A stretch of 64,000 nt of DNA from the NCBI RefSeq assembly GCF_040182365.1, contig NZ_CP144460.1, positions 3,844,001-3,908,000 on the forward strand, given 5' to 3'. This document shows, one piece after another, positions 55,124 to 63,874 of the stretch. A program made the position numbers and the translations under genes. Origin of the DNA: Xanthomonas sp. 10-10. GTDB lineage: Bacteria > Pseudomonadota > Gammaproteobacteria > Xanthomonadales > Xanthomonadaceae. Under the pieces are notes generated by a model that was given only the letters and a program-made list of their open reading frames with translations, did not search any database and had not been told where the DNA came from. Position 1 is the first letter of the stretch. Each line of letters begins with the position of its first letter.

Positions 55124-55845
55124 CCGCGCTGCCCGCTGCATCGATCACCTCTTCCGCGCTGGACGACCTGGACGGGCTCAACGCGCAACTGGAAAGCCTG
55201 CGCGCCGACGAGCGCGTGGCGTGGGCGCTTCAACATGGTCCGCAGGACGCCGCGCTGTCGTCCAGCTTCGGCGCGCAATCGGCGGTCACGCTGCATCTGC
55301 TCACCCAGCAGCGCCCGGACATTCCGGTGATCCTGGTCGATACCGGCTACCTGTTTCCGGAGACCTACCGCTTTGCCGATGCGCTGGCCGACCGGCTCAA
55401 GCTCAACCTCAAGGTGTATCGCCCGCTGGTCAGCCGCGCCTGGATGGAAGCGCGCCATGGCCGGTTGTGGGAACAGGGCATGGTCGGCATCGACCAGTAC
55501 AACAACCTGCGCAAGGTCGAACCGATGCGCCGCGCACTGGACGAGCTCAATGTCGGCACCTGGTTCACCGGCCTGCGCCGCAGCCAGTCCGGCGGACGCG
55601 CGCAGACGCCGATCGTGCAGAAGCGCGGCGACCGCTACAAGATCAGCCCGATCGCCGACTGGACCGACCGCGATGTGTGGCAATACCTGCAGGCGCACGA
55701 CCTGCCGTATCACCCGCTGTGGGAGCAAGGCTACGTCTCGATCGGCGACTTCCACACCACCCGCCGCTGGGAACCGGGCATGCGCGAAGAAGACACACGC
55801 TTTTTCGGCCTCAAGCGCGAGTGCGGGATTCACGAGGACATTTGA
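55120..55845 (+). CDS. cysH: PAPS reductase CysH
   Basis: 241 residues. PP-loop-like [45 protein letters not shown], and the catalytic C-terminal cysteine in [10 protein letters not shown]. It lacks the two Cys-Cys pairs of the iron-sulfur APS reductases, so it is the thioredoxin-dependent PAPS type, matching the presence of APS kinase in CysNC. Last gene of the operon, followed at once by a hairpin. Confidence 0.95.
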   Translation: MTALPAASITSSALDDLDGLNAQLESLRADERVAWALQHGPQDAALSSSFGAQSAVTLHLLTQQRPDIPVILVDTGYLFPETYRFADALADRLKLNLKVYRPLVSRAWMEARHGRLWEQGMVGIDQYNNLRKVEPMRRALDELNVGTWFTGLRRSQSGGRAQTPIVQKRGDRYKISPIADWTDRDVWQYLQAHDLPYHPLWEQGYVSIGDFHTTRRWEPGMREEDTRFFGLKRECGIHEDI

Positions 55846-55871
55846 GTGGTGGCTGCACACGCAGCCACCAC
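55846..55871. terminator. Bidirectional stem-loop cysH/PepSY
   Basis: An 11-bp perfect stem (GTGGTGGCTGC / GCAGCCACCAC) with an ACAC loop fills the whole 27-nt space between the cysH stop and the stop of the convergent PepSY gene. Confidence 0.7.
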
Positions 55872-55872
55872 A

Positions 55873-57663
55873 TCACGCCGCAGCGTCTGCTTGCGAGCGC
55901 TGTATCCAGTAACGATCGAACAGCCACATCAGCAGCAGCGACAGCCCCACCATCGGAAACAGCAACCCGCACAGCACCAGCAGCACCAGCAACCCGCGCA
56001 GGGTGCGTGGGTCGGCGGGCAAGGGCGGCACGCCCAGCCCACCCACCGGCCGCCGCTTCCACCACATCACCGCGGCACTGACGCACAACAGCACGATCGC
56101 CGCGCAGGCAAACAACAGGATCAACTGATTGGCAGTGCCGTATTGCTGGCCCAGATGCACATTGATGCCCCATTCCAGCGCGCGCCCCACCGGCCCGTAA
56201 TCGCGGTAGTGCATGTCCAGCAGCACCGCACCGCTGTACTGATCCAGATGGATCACCCGCTGCTGCTGCAGATCGGCCGGGTAAACCGAAGCCGTATACA
56301 CACCACGCGCGCCACGCGGCGGCGACACGCTATACCCCGGCGCAATACCGAGCGTATCGAACCGCGCCATCGCCGCATCCAGTCCCATCGCGCCCCTCCC
56401 TGGCGCAGCGACACTGCCGGCGCCACCGTGCGCCGCATGGACGGATTGGTCTGACTGGCTTGAATGCTCCGGTTGCTCCGGTTGCTCCGGTTGCTCCGGT
56501 TGTTCTGAATGTTCTGAATGTTCTGAATGTTCTGAATGTTCTGGATGTTCTGGATGTTCTGAATGTTCTGGATGTTCTGAATGTTCTGAATGTTCTGAAT
56601 GTTCTGAATGTTCTGGATGTTCTGGATGTTCTGGATGAGCCGGATGGAAGCCAGCCGCTCTCCCCTCGGGGCTCGAAGGCACTGCTTGCGCGCCTTGGCG
56701 CGCCCGCGCTGCTGGCACGGACCGGGGCGCGGAGCTGGGGTTGGGGTGAGGATCGGCCGCGTGCACCGCAGCTGCGCGCAGCCCGTCCGCTTGCCCGTCC
56801 TGCCATCGCTCGTCCAGCGCACCAGCCGCAGGCAACGCGGACTCCGGCAGACGTGCCTGCCGCAACGACCACGCCGGATCGGTTGTTTCGGATAAGCGTT
56901 GCTCCGACATCGGCTGCTGCACGCGCAGGCCGGCCGGATAGCCGAAGTCGTGCCCGTTGGCCCAGCGATTGACCTGCGCTCCCCATAGCCACGACCACGG
57001 CATGCCGGTCAGCGCCAGAAACACCAGGACCGCCCCCACGCCGGCACCGGTCACCGCATGCAGGTCGCGCCAGAACAGCCGCTGTTTCGGCGTGCCACGG
57101 ACGTTGACCACCCCACCACGCCGCCCGCGCGGCCACCACAGGTACACACCGGTGAGCACCAGCACGATCGCCCACCCCGCCGCCATTTCGATCAGGCCCC
57201 GTGCGAACGGGCCGATCAACTCCAGACTGTGCAGCCGCCGAATCGTCCAGGCCAGGGTGCCGTGCTCGGGCAAGCTGCCCAACGCACGCATGCGATACGG
57301 GTCCACATACACCACCCTGCGCGTGCCCTGCGCATCTACCAGGCCAATCTCTGCACTGGCATCGGCACGTTTGGGCGTGGTGTAGCGGAACAACGTGCCG
57401 CCACCGTCGCGCTGCGCGACCTCCACCAGGTGCTGTGCAGACGCGCGCGCCGCGCCCACCGGCACCACTTTCAAACCGTGGTGCACCGTGCGATCGATGG
57501 CATCCTGATACAAGAATGCCGCGCCCGTCAGCGCCAGCCAGATGATGAAAGGCAGCACCAGCAGCCCGGCATAGAAATGCCAGCGCCACACCGCGCGATA
57601 GAACCGCCAGCGACCATCGCCCGGCGCCAGGTCGACGCTGGCAGTCCCCGTGCGTGTGCGCAT
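55873..57663 (-). CDS. PepSY-associated membrane protein with His/Glu repeat domain
   Basis: 596 residues from the ATG at 57663, which shares a base with the receptor stop (TGATG). Four membrane segments: AGLLVLPFIIWLALTGAAFL, AAGWAIVLVLTGVYLWW, GAVLVFLALTGMPWSWLWG, and C-terminal LILLFACAAIVLLCVSAAVM with one further helix. PepSY-like parts lie between them. In the large periplasmic loop, residues about 341-400 are a run of H-S-E and H-P-E triplets followed by Q-P-E. Relatives (PiuB/FsrB type) reduce ferric siderophores or help metal uptake next to TonB receptors. The histidines suggest metal binding. Confidence 0.82.
   Translation of the reverse strand: MRTRTGTASVDLAPGDGRWRFYRAVWRWHFYAGLLVLPFIIWLALTGAAFLYQDAIDRTVHHGLKVVPVGAARASAQHLVEVAQRDGGGTLFRYTTPKRADASAEIGLVDAQGTRRVVYVDPYRMRALGSLPEHGTLAWTIRRLHSLELIGPFARGLIEMAAGWAIVLVLTGVYLWWPRGRRGGVVNVRGTPKQRLFWRDLHAVTGAGVGAVLVFLALTGMPWSWLWGAQVNRWANGHDFGYPAGLRVQQPMSEQRLSETTDPAWSLRQARLPESALPAAGALDERWQDGQADGLRAAAVHAADPHPNPSSAPRSVPAARARQGAQAVPSSPEGRAAGFHPAHPEHPEHPEHSEHSEHSEHSEHPEHSEHPEHPEHSEHSEHSEHSEQPEQPEQPEQPEHSSQSDQSVHAAHGGAGSVAAPGRGAMGLDAAMARFDTLGIAPGYSVSPPRGARGVYTASVYPADLQQQRVIHLDQYSGAVLLDMHYRDYGPVGRALEWGINVHLGQQYGTANQLILLFACAAIVLLCVSAAVMWWKRRPVGGLGVPPLPADPRTLRGLLVLLVLCGLLFPMVGLSLLLMWLFDRYWIQRSQADAAA
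56462..56641 (-). repeat. 9-bp minisatellite encoding H-x-E triplets
   Basis: About twenty 9-bp units, GAATGTTCT or GGATGTTCT (plus GGTTGCTCC variants at one end), coding for HSE, HPE and QPE. Because the unit is three codons, copy changes keep the frame. All three minus-strand frames stay open across it. Confidence 0.9.
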
Positions 57664-59690
57664 CAGAAGCTCCAATCCCAGGACACCGACAGCGCGCGGC
57701 CATCGCCCGGCGAATAGCCGGAACTGCCGCTGTCGTACCACGCATACACATAGGCGCGATCGGTGACATTGCGTAGCTGCACGCTGAGTGCATTACGCGC
57801 ATCCACGTTCCAACGCGCGCCAAGATTGAGCAAGGCATAGCCACCGGTGCGGCCCAGGGTATTGCTGCGCTCCAGGTAATAATCGCCCTGCGCGTTGCCC
57901 CAGGCGCTGAGCTGCACCGCTGCACTCACCTGCCACTCCAGCCCGGCGGTAGCCAGCCAGTGCGGCACGTTTTCGATCTCCTTGCCGCGCGTGGCCGGCG
58001 CGCTGGGGTCGGGCGTGGCGATGCTGGCCTTCTGACGCGAATACGACATCCACGCACGCCAGTGTTCGGCCGGTTGCAGATTCAGTTGCGCATCCCACCC
58101 GCGCCGCAGCGTCCGGCCGACATTGGCCACATCACCGATGCCGGCCACGCCGTTGACGCCGAGAATGGTGGCCACCTCGCCGGACGCGCGTTGTTCCCAA
58201 TACGCCACCCGCCCATCCAGCAGTGCCGACGGCGCGAATTTGAAGCCGGTTTCCCAGCCATCGTTGATCGATGGCCCGAGATTGCCCGGCTGGCGACGAT
58301 ACGCACCATCGCCGCTACCGATCTGGAAGGTGCGTCCCCAGTTGGCGTACACGCTACCCTGTTCGCCAACACGATAGCTGGCGCTGAACTTGGGCTGCTT
58401 GATGGTGCCGTAGTCGTAGGTCGGCGCCCACACGCCGGCCAGCACGTCATGCAAAGTTCCATCGACACGATCGATGCGATACCCCGGCACCAGTTGCAAA
58501 CGGTCGACCGGGCGCAGCACGGCCTGCACATAGGCACCGCGAGTGTGCAGATCGTAGTTCCAGTCGCGCAGTTGTGCGCCGCGCACGCGTGCCATGGTGC
58601 GGTAGCGCTGCGACCGGTTGTCTTGCCACTGCGCATCGGCGCCGGCTTCCAGCGCCGCGTTCCACATGCCCCAGCCGGGCTGCCAGTTGCCATGCAGCAG
58701 TACGCCGCGATGGGTTTCAGCGGTGTCGCGTTCCTGCTGCAGGCCGGCTGCGGAAAACCGTACCCAGCGTTGATTGCGGTAGCCGTTCTGGTAGGCCTTG
58801 GCGCTCCACTGCGCATCGGCACCCAGCGTGCCATCGGCGTGCAAGGCGGTCTGACGCACACGGCGTTCACTGCGATCGTCCTGCGCATACGCAGGCGAAC
58901 TGCGCGGCGCCGCACGCGCACTGGCCGCATCCAAATACCCCGCCTCCAGCGCGTGGTTGTCGTAGTAGCGCGTGGTCAGCCCGGCACGGAAGGCGCCATC
59001 CGGGTCGGTATAGAACCACTTGCCGGCCACGCTGCGTTTGCGCGCATCCGCGTGATCGCGATACCCATCGGAATCGCGCCAGGCCAGCACATAGTTCTGA
59101 CTCCACGGGCCCCGCTCCCAGCCCTTGCCCAGTTGCACCTCGCGCGCACCGAAGCTACCGGCGGTGACGCTGAGGCGGCCATCGTTGCCACCGGTGCGGG
59201 TCAGCACATCCACGCTGCCGGCGATGGCGTTCAGGCCGTACCGCGCATCGTTGGTGCCGCGCACGATTTCGATGGCGCTGATGTCCTGCGCAAACACCGC
59301 ATCCAGATACGGCATGCCACCAGCGTTATCGTTGCTGGGGATGCCGTCGATCAGCAGTTTGACCGCGTTGATCCGTCCCTCGCCGTTGAAGCCGCGGAAC
59401 GAAAACCGCCCTGCATCGGTCCCCATACGGAATTGGGTCACCTGCACGCCGGGCGCGCGCATCAACAGTTCCCAGCTGTAATCCACGTGCTGATCGTGCA
59501 GCAGCGCACCACCGATCACATCGACCGAACTCAGCACGCGCGCCGTACTCGGCGTGCGCTGTGCGTGCTCGCTCACCTGCACCTTACCCAGTGTCAGCGC
59601 GGCATCCTGCGCCTGTACCTGGCAGGCCTGACCGCACACCAGCGCCAACGACGGCGCGTACCACATCGTTTTCGACAACCGCAAACGCAT
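57663..59690 (-). CDS. TonB-dependent receptor (metal/siderophore type)
   Basis: 675 residues from the ATG at 59690. Signal peptide ending near CQVQAQ. Plug with LLMRAPGVQVTQFRMGTDAG, FSFRGFNGEGRINAVKLLID and IEIVRGTNDARYGLNAIAGS, then a 22-strand barrel ending SVSWDWSF. No STN domain. Size and plug resemble ferric-siderophore or copper receptors rather than the 950-residue glycan receptors. It is set between DUF2946 and PepSY genes on one strand, an arrangement seen for metal uptake. Confidence 0.88.
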   Translation of the reverse strand: MRLRLSKTMWYAPSLALVCGQACQVQAQDAALTLGKVQVSEHAQRTPSTARVLSSVDVIGGALLHDQHVDYSWELLMRAPGVQVTQFRMGTDAGRFSFRGFNGEGRINAVKLLIDGIPSNDNAGGMPYLDAVFAQDISAIEIVRGTNDARYGLNAIAGSVDVLTRTGGNDGRLSVTAGSFGAREVQLGKGWERGPWSQNYVLAWRDSDGYRDHADARKRSVAGKWFYTDPDGAFRAGLTTRYYDNHALEAGYLDAASARAAPRSSPAYAQDDRSERRVRQTALHADGTLGADAQWSAKAYQNGYRNQRWVRFSAAGLQQERDTAETHRGVLLHGNWQPGWGMWNAALEAGADAQWQDNRSQRYRTMARVRGAQLRDWNYDLHTRGAYVQAVLRPVDRLQLVPGYRIDRVDGTLHDVLAGVWAPTYDYGTIKQPKFSASYRVGEQGSVYANWGRTFQIGSGDGAYRRQPGNLGPSINDGWETGFKFAPSALLDGRVAYWEQRASGEVATILGVNGVAGIGDVANVGRTLRRGWDAQLNLQPAEHWRAWMSYSRQKASIATPDPSAPATRGKEIENVPHWLATAGLEWQVSAAVQLSAWGNAQGDYYLERSNTLGRTGGYALLNLGARWNVDARNALSVQLRNVTDRAYVYAWYDSGSSGYSPGDGRALSVSWDWSF

Positions 59691-59858
59691 GACCAACCCT
59701 TTGCCGCGTCACCACGGCAATGCAGCCGCACGCCGCCCCCACAGGGCGAGCACCGGCTTCATTCAAAGAATGCGTCGTCCATCGCGTCTGCGCAGGCGCG
59801 CCAACGCATCAAGCGCAGACAGGCCGCAGCAGAGCGGACGCCCGCAACGGGGCAAGGC

Positions 59859-60290
59859 TCAGGCGGACAACGGTGGCCCACGCGCTCCGAGCGCGGGCCA
59901 GTGCAAGGCCGACCATGCCCGCACCGTCGCCGGCAACGGCATCTGCACGGGGCGTCGCGGCAGCAGACACAGCACCAGCAGCGCCAGCCAGGGCAGCAGG
60001 CGTGCGGCCAGCATGCAGTAGTCGCAGGCTTCGCCATGCAGCGCGGTGTCATGGTCGCCGGCATGGTGCATGGCGCCGGCCATGGCGTGATCCGGCGGCA
60101 CCGCGCCGTGCGCTTGCGCCGGCGCGTGGCCCGCATGCACTGCAGCAGCGGCAGGCGCCGGGCCGCTCATGCACATCGGCTCGGGCGCGCGTGCCTGGCT
60201 CCAGCGGCTGATCAACGGCGCCACCAGCATCAGTGCCACTGCCAGGCAGGCGAGCAGGTGCAGCAGGCGATGGCGATGGGCCGAGGACAT
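59859..60290 (-). CDS. DUF2946 family protein
   Basis: 143 residues from the ATG at 60290. A hydrophobic N-terminal segment (LLHLLACLAVALMLVAPLIS), a His/Cys-rich middle (CMSG, HAGHAPAQAHG, DHAMAGAMHHAGDHD, CDYCMLAARLLPW) and a second helix. DUF2946 proteins usually precede TonB receptors, often copper-linked; the His/Met/Cys content suits Cu or another soft metal. First gene of the DUF2946-receptor-PepSY group (168-nt gap to the receptor). Confidence 0.75.
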   Translation of the reverse strand: MSSAHRHRLLHLLACLAVALMLVAPLISRWSQARAPEPMCMSGPAPAAAAVHAGHAPAQAHGAVPPDHAMAGAMHHAGDHDTALHGEACDYCMLAARLLPWLALLVLCLLPRRPVQMPLPATVRAWSALHWPALGARGPPLSA

Positions 60291-60585
60291 CGGCGCAGTG
60301 TAAGCCGCCGTGTCGGCGCGAGCGATGGGCGCGGCCGGTGCGCGACCGGATGTCGCACCCCACACCGGTGCAGGCATCTGCGCGAACGGGCATCGCCTGG
60401 AGCTTGGTCGACCATCGCTGTCCCGCCGGCTCGCGACCACGTCCCTGGCGATGACGCGCAAGCCATCCCCTCAATCCATTGTCCAGGCCGGCAGTCACAG
60501 TTCCATCGATGCATCCGAACGGGCATACGTGCGGGGCGCCGCCATGCCCTATGCTTGCACGTCGTCCCATTCATCCTGCGCGCGC

Positions 60586-61782
60586 ATGAGCACCGTCCTG
60601 TCCGATCCAGCGGCCGAGCCACTTCCCTGCGCGCCCAAGCCGCCCAGCGAGGCGCTGCGCCTCCAGGCGCTGCGCAGCTACGGCATCCTCGATACGCCGC
60701 GCGAGGCCGCCTTCGAGGACATTACCCGGCTGGCGTCGATCATCTGCCAGACCCCGATCGCCCTGATCAGCCTGGTGGATGCGGACCGCCAGTGGTTCAA
60801 GAGCGAGCTCGGGATGGGCGAGCGCCAGACGCCGCTGTTCAAGTCGATGTGCGCGCATGCGCTGCTCGACAGCGACGTACTGGTGGTGCCCGACACGCGC
60901 GAAGACAGCCGCTTTTCGCGCAACCCGCTGGTCACCGGCGAGGCGCCGCTGTACTTCTATGCCGGCGCGCTGTTGAAGACGCCGGACGGCCTGCCGCTGG
61001 GCACCGTCTGCGTGCTCGACCGGCAGCCGCGCAAGCTCACCGACGAACAGGTCGAAGCCCTGCGCGCGCTCGCACGCCAGACCATGGCGCAGCTGGAATT
61101 GCGCCGCGCGCTGCTGATCGCGGAAGAATCCGACCGCTACCGCAGCCGCCTGATGGCCATTGCCGGGCACGATCTGAAGACCCCGCTGCGCACGGCCGCC
61201 TATGCCATCGACAAGATGCGCCGGCATGCCAACGTCGATTCCATTCCGACCCTGGTGACGGCGCGCGATGCCATTAGCCAGGTCGGGCGCCACCTGGACG
61301 AGTTGGCCACGCTGGCAGCCGCCAGCAAGGCAGCCATGCCGGACATGCAGCCGCTGCAGCTGGAAGACGTGCTGCACTCGGTGCTGGGCGTCTGGCGCCA
61401 GCCGGCCATCGACAAGTGCCTGGCGCTGCGCCACGTGCCGACCTCGCTGCGCGTGGTCAGCCACCCCACCTTGCTGACCACCCTGATCGGCAACTTGGTC
61501 GGCAACGCCATCAAATACACCGAGCGTGGACGCGTGCTGGTCGGCACCCGCCGCCGGCCCGGTTATGCGGTGGTGGAGATCATCGACAGTGGCATCGGCT
61601 TGAATCTGGAACAGCCCGAGCAGGTCTTCCAGGCGTTTCGCCAGGCGGACCCGCGCAGCGATGGTCTGGGCATCGGGCTATGGATCGTGCACCGCACCGC
61701 CGAGACGCTGGGGTGCGAGGTGACGGTGCGGCCGCGGTCGGAAGGCGGCACCTGTTTTTCGGTACGCATTCCGCTGGCCTGA
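60586..61782 (+). CDS. GAF-domain sensor histidine kinase
   Basis: 398 residues from the ATG at 60586. Cytosolic: no membrane segments. GAF domain (about 25-170: LRSYGILDTPREAAFEDITR, LISLVDADRQWFKS, YAGALLKTPDGLPLGTVCVL), HisKA (MAIAGHDLKTPLRTAAYAID with the phosphoacceptor His) and HATPase (LIGNLVGNAIKYTERG, IIDSGIGLN, DGLGIGLWIVHRTAE). No response regulator is adjacent, so it is an orphan kinase; ligand unknown. Divergent from the DUF2946 operon. Confidence 0.88.
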   Translation: MSTVLSDPAAEPLPCAPKPPSEALRLQALRSYGILDTPREAAFEDITRLASIICQTPIALISLVDADRQWFKSELGMGERQTPLFKSMCAHALLDSDVLVVPDTREDSRFSRNPLVTGEAPLYFYAGALLKTPDGLPLGTVCVLDRQPRKLTDEQVEALRALARQTMAQLELRRALLIAEESDRYRSRLMAIAGHDLKTPLRTAAYAIDKMRRHANVDSIPTLVTARDAISQVGRHLDELATLAAASKAAMPDMQPLQLEDVLHSVLGVWRQPAIDKCLALRHVPTSLRVVSHPTLLTTLIGNLVGNAIKYTERGRVLVGTRRRPGYAVVEIIDSGIGLNLEQPEQVFQAFRQADPRSDGLGIGLWIVHRTAETLGCEVTVRPRSEGGTCFSVRIPLA

Positions 61783-61944
61783 CGCGTTCGCGCGCGGCTG
61801 CACGACGATGGGCGACCGCGCGATCAGGCAATCAGGCGGCAGCCTGCCGCACACCATATCGCCGGCGTTGAGCCGGGCATTCCGACCCGTGCCAGTAGCG
61901 GCCAACCAGGTTTGGCAACTGCCGCGCACTGCGCTCGTTTCGGC

Positions 61945-61983
61945 AAAAAAAAGGCGGACCCGGGCTCCCGACCCGGATCCGCC
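61945..61983 (-). terminator. Strong intrinsic terminator, minus strand
   Basis: A 12-bp stem (GGCGGATCCGGG / CCCGGGTCCGCC, one mismatch) with a 7-nt loop is followed by eight T residues. It is 450 nt from the nearest upstream minus-strand gene. Confidence 0.85.
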
Positions 61984-62165
61984 GCCAAACACGCCAGGCC
62001 TCTCCCCAGGGACCCGGGTGCGCCAGTCGCACTGTGCGCAGCCTCGCGCAACAGTGATGCGACAGCGCTAGCAACCCTCTACGACACCCCTTGATCAAAC
62101 CGGTGATGCGATACCTGCATCGCCGGTCCTGCGCCGTCCACCCCTAGACGTCCGAGATGTCGCGT
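61945..62165 (-). ncRNA. Candidate structured small RNA
   Basis: Gene-free minus-strand stretch ending in the terminator above. Going 5' to 3' it has a hairpin ACCGG-C-GATGC/GCATC-A-CCGGT (62101-62130), a long hairpin GTCGC..CACTG..TGCGC with loop GAGGCT (62026-62063), then the terminator. A weak promoter (TTGGGT, 19 nt, TTATAG at 62174-62204) could start it near 62165. It could instead be the long 3' end of the cysB transcript. The rest of the 61783-62435 gap shows nothing. Confidence 0.4.
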
Positions 62166-62435
62166 CATAGTTGCTATAAGGATTTACGACAGCGCCGCAC
62201 CCAACTTGATGGGTGACGACAACGCCGCGAAGCCGGCCCCGACACGCGTAGGGAGAATCACTGACAGCACGCAGAGCCACGCACCGATCGGCGCACGTAT
62301 GGCATTGATGGAAAAGAGGATTTTCAGGCGACCCTACGTTGCAGTGCAACATGCACGTTAGCGGACACAACAACACGCAACGCGCCCAGCGCACCACCAC
62401 GACGTGGCAGAGACCGCTAGACGAATCGCGAATCC

Positions 62436-62720
62436 CTACTCGCCAATCCCGGCCTCATCCCCCTGCTGCGCAAACCACGCCGCCGAATGCACGTCTTCTG
62501 CGGCCACTTCCAGTGCCTGACGCAACACCGCCAACGGAATCTGCACCGGCATTGCGCCGGCTTGCAGCGCCACCCACAGCGATTCGTCCTGCGGGTCCGC
62601 CAGCACCGTCAGCACGGCGTGCTCGCGCCCGTCGATGTTGGCCGACAGTTGCAACGACATGCCGCCATCGGGTTCGGGCGACCAGAGTCTGCTGAGCGGC
62701 GGGCGTGCTGGCTCGGTCAT
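62436..62720 (-). CDS. Small conserved hypothetical protein
   Basis: 94 residues, start 10 nt after the cysB stop, so cotranscribed. A strand-rich acidic cytosolic protein (SLQLSANIDGREHAVLTVLA, then WVALQAGAMPVQIPLAVLRQ). No family recognised. Its fixed place next to cysB suggests a minor role in the same regulon, but nothing in the sequence shows it. Confidence 0.6.
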   Translation of the reverse strand: MTEPARPPLSRLWSPEPDGGMSLQLSANIDGREHAVLTVLADPQDESLWVALQAGAMPVQIPLAVLRQALEVAAEDVHSAAWFAQQGDEAGIGE

Positions 62721-62730
62721 CGCGTGGCGC

Positions 62731-63711
62731 TCAACTGGTGATGGTCTGGGTCAGCGATTCCCAGGTCGGCGGCAGCGGCCAGTTCGGCGCCTGGTTGCCA
62801 TCCAGCACGCGTCGCAGGTCGCGCTTGTCGATCTGCGGCGCCAGCACATGCACCAGATCCAGCGCGTAATCGCGCAGCACGCGGTCGCGCGGCAGCACCG
62901 CCCAGGCGATGCATTCGGCAATCGGCGCCGGCGCCGGCCAGGCGCGCAGGTCTTCGTCATTGGCGTTGACCGCCATTTCGGCCACCAGCCCCACGCCGAG
63001 CCCGGCGCGCACATAGGTCTTGATCAGGTCCGCATCCAGCGCGGTTAACGCAATGCTCGGCTCCAGCCCGACCTGCGCGAACGCCCGCTGCAGCGACGAG
63101 CCCGGCCGGGTGGACGATTCGTAGCTGATCAGCGGGTGCCCGGACAGCGCCTGCATGTCCGGCGCCACCCGCGTATCCAGCGCATGCCCGCGCGGCACGA
63201 TCACCAGTCGCCGCCAGCGATACAGCGGCACCGCGATGCCCGCACTGGGCTCGCCGCCGGCGGTGCTGACCACCGCGATATCGGCATCGCCCTGGCTGAG
63301 CAGGTCCAGCGCCGCGCTTTCGGCCGCCTGCTGCAGATGCACGCTCACCTGCGGGTAGGCGTGCTTGATCTGCGCCACCGCCGGCGGCAGCACGAAGCGC
63401 GCCTGGGTATGGGTGGTGGTCAGGGTCAACTGGCCCTGGCTTTCGCGGCGCTGGTTGGCCGCGTAGGTGCGGATGTTGTTGGCTTCCGACAGCACCGCAC
63501 GTGCGCGTTCGATGACCTCCACCCCGGCCGGCGTCACCGCGTCCAGGCTGCGGCCCTTGCGCACGAACAACAGGAAGCCCAGCTCGTCTTCCAGCTGCTT
63601 GAGCTGCTTGGACAGGCCGGGCTGGGTGGCGTGCACGCGCGCGGCCGCCAGCGTGATGTTCAGCTCGGCATCGGCGATGGCCACCAGGTAGCGAAGTTGG
63701 GTCAGCGTCAT
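62731..63711 (-). CDS. cysB: LysR-type regulator CysB
   Basis: 326 residues. Winged helix at 1-60 (MTLTQLRYLVAIADAELNIT, TQPGLSKQLKQLEDELGF), then a sulfur-type LysR effector domain ([56 protein letters not shown]). TTTHTQARF and the aldADLIKTYV region are diagnostic of CysB/Cbl, which bind N-acetylserine or thiosulfate/APS. It activates sulfate assimilation genes such as cysDNC and cysJIH in this window. Divergent from cysG. Confidence 0.92.
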   Translation of the reverse strand: MTLTQLRYLVAIADAELNITLAAARVHATQPGLSKQLKQLEDELGFLLFVRKGRSLDAVTPAGVEVIERARAVLSEANNIRTYAANQRRESQGQLTLTTTHTQARFVLPPAVAQIKHAYPQVSVHLQQAAESAALDLLSQGDADIAVVSTAGGEPSAGIAVPLYRWRRLVIVPRGHALDTRVAPDMQALSGHPLISYESSTRPGSSLQRAFAQVGLEPSIALTALDADLIKTYVRAGLGVGLVAEMAVNANDEDLRAWPAPAPIAECIAWAVLPRDRVLRDYALDLVHVLAPQIDKRDLRRVLDGNQAPNWPLPPTWESLTQTITS

Positions 63712-63874
63712 GGGCTTATATCCAAAAAAGCGCGAGGCGCTACAAGGACATCGACTGTAGAGGAGTTCGGCGGGCCAGCTTATAACCGAACGCTATTTTT
63801 AGGGCGCATGAAGTCATTTCCGACAGCTATAAGCCGGCGTTACGGTCTGGCCCTCCCTTCGATGCTCCCGGTCC
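63712..63874. promoter_or_regulatory. Divergent cysB/cysG control region
   Basis: 163 bp, AT-richer than its surroundings. It holds CTTATAACCGAACGCTAT (63779) and GCTATAAGCCGGCGTTAC (63825), two similar blocks about 46 bp apart, plus CTTATATCC near the cysB start. This spacing and ATAA content fit CysB sites for autoregulation and cysG activation; inferred. Confidence 0.45.

Noticed and set aside
56253..56822. 189-codon minus frame reading the minisatellite as Asn-Ile-Gln repeats
   Set aside because: An alternative frame of the same 9-bp array; the His/Glu frame is continuous with PepSY membrane segments on both sides.
59691..59858. Possible cobalamin riboswitch upstream of the TonB receptor
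   Set aside because: The conserved B12-box and core motifs are not present in this 168-nt leader.
61945..62165. 6S RNA
   Set aside because: No long closing stem between the two ends and no central bubble; the three separate hairpins do not fit.
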